Source: Streptomyces sp. NBC_00663 (GTDB lineage Bacteria > Actinomycetota > Actinomycetes > Streptomycetales > Streptomycetaceae). From it: a DNA stretch of 64,000 nucleotides. This document shows, piece by piece, positions 62,600-64,000 of this stretch (positions within the stretch are counted from its first letter, which is position 1; every line of letters starts with the position of its first letter). The notes under the pieces are model-generated. The model was not told the DNA's origin. It worked only from the letters and a program-made list of their open reading frames with translations, and did no database searches. A program made the position numbers and the translations under genes. The stretch covers positions 4,774,001 through 4,838,000 of the forward strand of contig NZ_CP109027.1 in NCBI RefSeq assembly GCF_036226885.1, written 5' to 3'.

Positions 62600-63202
62600 A
62601 TGGCAGGCGAGACCGTCATCACGGTCGTCGGCAATCTTGTCGACGACCCCGAGCTGCGCTTCACCCCCTCCGGTGCGGCGGTCGCGAAGTTCCGTGTCGC
62701 GTCCACCCCCCGCACCTTCGACCGTCAGACGAACGAGTGGAAGGACGGCGAGAGCCTGTTCCTGACCTGCTCGGTCTGGCGTCAGGCGGCGGAGAACGTC
62801 GCGGAGTCGCTCCAGCGAGGCATGCGCGTCATCGTGCAGGGCCGGCTGAAGCAGCGGTCCTACGAGGACCGTGAGGGCGTCAAGCGCACGGTCTACGAGC
62901 TGGACGTCGAGGAAGTCGGCGCCAGCCTGAAGAACGCCACGGCCAAGGTCACCAAGACAGCCGGCGGTGCCGGCCGAGGTGGCCAGGGTGGTTACGGCGG
63001 CGGTGGCGGCCAGGCCGGCGGCGGCTGGGGTGGAAACTCCGGCGGCGGCCAGCAGGGCGGCGGCGGTGCTCCCGCCGACGACCCGTGGGCCACCGGCGCT
63101 CCCGCCGGTGGCAACCAGGGCGGCGGCGGTGGCGGCGGCTGGGGTGGAAACTCCGGCGGCGGCCAGCAGGGCGGCGGCTACTCGGACGAGCCCCCCTTCT
63201 AA
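62600..63202 (+). CDS. ssb: Single-stranded DNA-binding protein
   Basis: 200 residues. OB fold (1-115): GETVITVVGNLVDDPELRFT, RTFDRQTNEWKDGESLFLTC, RVIVQGRLKQRSYEDREGVK. The linker is very Gly-rich with a duplicated 44-bp DNA segment (copies near 63020 and 63134, 114 bp apart). The acidic tip DEPPF, which contacts replication partners, is intact. Located between rpsF and rpsR. Confidence 0.97.
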   Translation: MAGETVITVVGNLVDDPELRFTPSGAAVAKFRVASTPRTFDRQTNEWKDGESLFLTCSVWRQAAENVAESLQRGMRVIVQGRLKQRSYEDREGVKRTVYELDVEEVGASLKNATAKVTKTAGGAGRGGQGGYGGGGGQAGGGWGGNSGGGQQGGGGAPADDPWATGAPAGGNQGGGGGGGWGGNSGGGQQGGGYSDEPPF

Positions 63203-63243
63203 GGGCTCGTATCCCCACTTCTTGATCACACAGGAGAAACACC

Positions 63244-63480
63244 ATGGCGAAGCCGCCTGTGCGCAAGCCTAAGAAAAAGGTCTGCGCTTTCTGCAAGGAC
63301 AAGGTCACGTACGTGGACTACAAGGACACGAACATGCTGCGGAAGTTCATTTCCGACCGCGGCAAGATCCGTGCCCGCCGCGTGACCGGCAACTGCACGC
63401 AGCACCAGCGTGACGTCGCCACGGCCGTCAAGAACAGCCGTGAGATGGCGCTGCTGCCCTACACGTCCACCGCGCGCTAA
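63244..63480 (+). CDS. rpsR: 30S ribosomal protein S18
   Basis: 78 residues, S18 pattern VDYKDTNMLRKFISDRGKIR. The CAFCKDK and NCTQHQ motifs mark the cysteine-containing (zinc-binding, C+) form, as opposed to the C-minus paralogue that some Streptomyces induce on zinc shortage. AGGAG site upstream. Confidence 0.96.
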   Translation: MAKPPVRKPKKKVCAFCKDKVTYVDYKDTNMLRKFISDRGKIRARRVTGNCTQHQRDVATAVKNSREMALLPYTSTAR

Positions 63481-63498
63481 GGGAAGGGTGACCGAATA

Positions 63499-63945
63499 AT
63501 GAAGATCATCCTCACCCACGAGGTCTCTGGCCTCGGTGCCGCCGGCGACGTCGTTGACGTCAAGGACGGTTACGCTCGCAACTACCTGATCCCGCGGAAG
63601 TTCGCTATCCGCTGGACCAAGGGTGGCGAGAAGGACGTCGAGCAGATCCGTCGTGCTCGCAAGATCCACGAGATCCAGACCATCGAGCAGGCCAACCAGG
63701 TCAAGGGCCAGCTGGAGGCCGTCAAGGTCCGTCTGGCCGTGCGCTCCGGCGACGCCGGTCGTCTCTTCGGTTCCGTCACCCCGGCCGACATCGCCTCGGC
63801 GATCAAGGCTTCCGGTGGCCCCGAGGTCGACAAGCGCCGCATCGAGCTCGGTTCGCCGATCAAGACGCTGGGCGCTCACGAGACGTCCGTGCGTCTGCAC
63901 CCCGAGGTTGCCGCCAAGGTCAGCATCGAGGTCGTCGCGGCCTGA
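63499..63945 (+). CDS. rplI: 50S ribosomal protein L9
   Basis: 148 residues, MKIILTHEVSGLGAAGDVVD, DGYARNYLIPRKFAIRWTKG, then a long helix and a C-terminal domain (LFGSVTPADIASAIKASGGP). Starts 18 bp after rpsR and is complete within the window. Confidence 0.97.
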   Translation: MKIILTHEVSGLGAAGDVVDVKDGYARNYLIPRKFAIRWTKGGEKDVEQIRRARKIHEIQTIEQANQVKGQLEAVKVRLAVRSGDAGRLFGSVTPADIASAIKASGGPEVDKRRIELGSPIKTLGAHETSVRLHPEVAAKVSIEVVAA

Positions 63946-63978
63946 CCGCTGCGCTCGGTTTGAGCAGTTGTGAGAGGG

Positions 63979-64000
63979 GCCGTACCCATTGGGGTACGGC
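63979..64000 (+). terminator. Hairpin after rplI, cut by the window edge
   Basis: GCCGTACCC (63979-63987) pairs with GGGTACGGC (63992-64000). Any T-run lies beyond the window, so this may be the operon terminator. Confidence 0.6.

Overview
The window is a high-GC actinobacterial chromosome segment, almost certainly Streptomyces, centred on the replication origin. The evidence is the gene order dnaN-[oriC]-dnaA-rpmH-rnpA-yidD-yidC-jag-rsmG-parA-parB, the very high GC at third codon positions, frequent GTG/TTG starts, Streptomyces-type DnaA boxes (TTGTCCACA-like), many copies of the 14-bp parS site GTTTCACGTGAAAC, and several families typical of Streptomyces (DLW-39 peptide, DUF6344, LppU/SCO3897, DUF6049).

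Region 1 (1-14.7 kb) is the variable left part. It holds a transposase-derived protein that lacks catalytic acids and carries a pentapeptide-repeat N-terminus, a GAF/PucR regulator, a methyltransferase next to a fused PabA-PabB aminodeoxychorismate synthase, a transaldolase-like protein without its catalytic lysine, tRNA-Ala(TGC), an HTH protein with a near-perfect palindromic operator, a membrane Ser/Thr kinase, a secreted/anchored protein, two small Streptomyces-specific proteins, and a decayed stretch (about 13.1-14.4 kb) with two divergent frameshifted genes. Region 2 (14.7-18.8 kb) is one large STAND-type NTPase with an HTH-like N-terminus, one membrane segment and 14 WD40 repeats.

Region 3 (18.8-31.8 kb) is the conserved left arm of the origin, read on the minus strand: dnaN, gnd, recF, dciA (DUF721), gyrB, gyrA, a DUF3566 membrane protein and tRNA-Ile(GAT). 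oriC lies between dnaN and dnaA (about 29.0-29.6 kb) with roughly 19 DnaA-box-like elements in both orientations. dnaA has two further boxes directly upstream of its promoter.

Region 4 (32.1-42.3 kb) is the right arm: ribosomal protein L34, RNase P protein, YidD/YidC/Jag membrane-insertion genes, RsmG, and ParA/ParB. It continues with a GNAT protein and trxB-trxA under a textbook sigma-R promoter, then the sigM/anti-sigma pair. Region 5 (42.3-54.5 kb) carries a minus-strand cell-wall cluster (DUF6049 protein, MurJ, a pseudokinase, then sigM and its anti-sigma) equivalent to the mycobacterial Rv3909-Rv3912 block. Next come tRNA nucleotidyltransferase, LppU-like protein, an MFS transporter, and inositol-phosphate synthase with a PadR regulator and its operator. 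Region 6 (54.7-64 kb) has a class A penicillin-binding protein under a predicted ECF-sigma promoter, a GT87-like glycosyltransferase, an alanine-racemase-fold protein beside FemX, and the rpsF-ssb-rpsR-rplI operon.

Seven perfect and one near-perfect parS sites all lie on the dnaA-right side (35.8-57.5 kb). Some sit inside genes and two form the centres of longer palindromes between convergent genes. Replication initiation, chromosome segregation, cell-wall synthesis and redox control are thus packed around one origin. No complete IS element, prophage or CRISPR array was seen.
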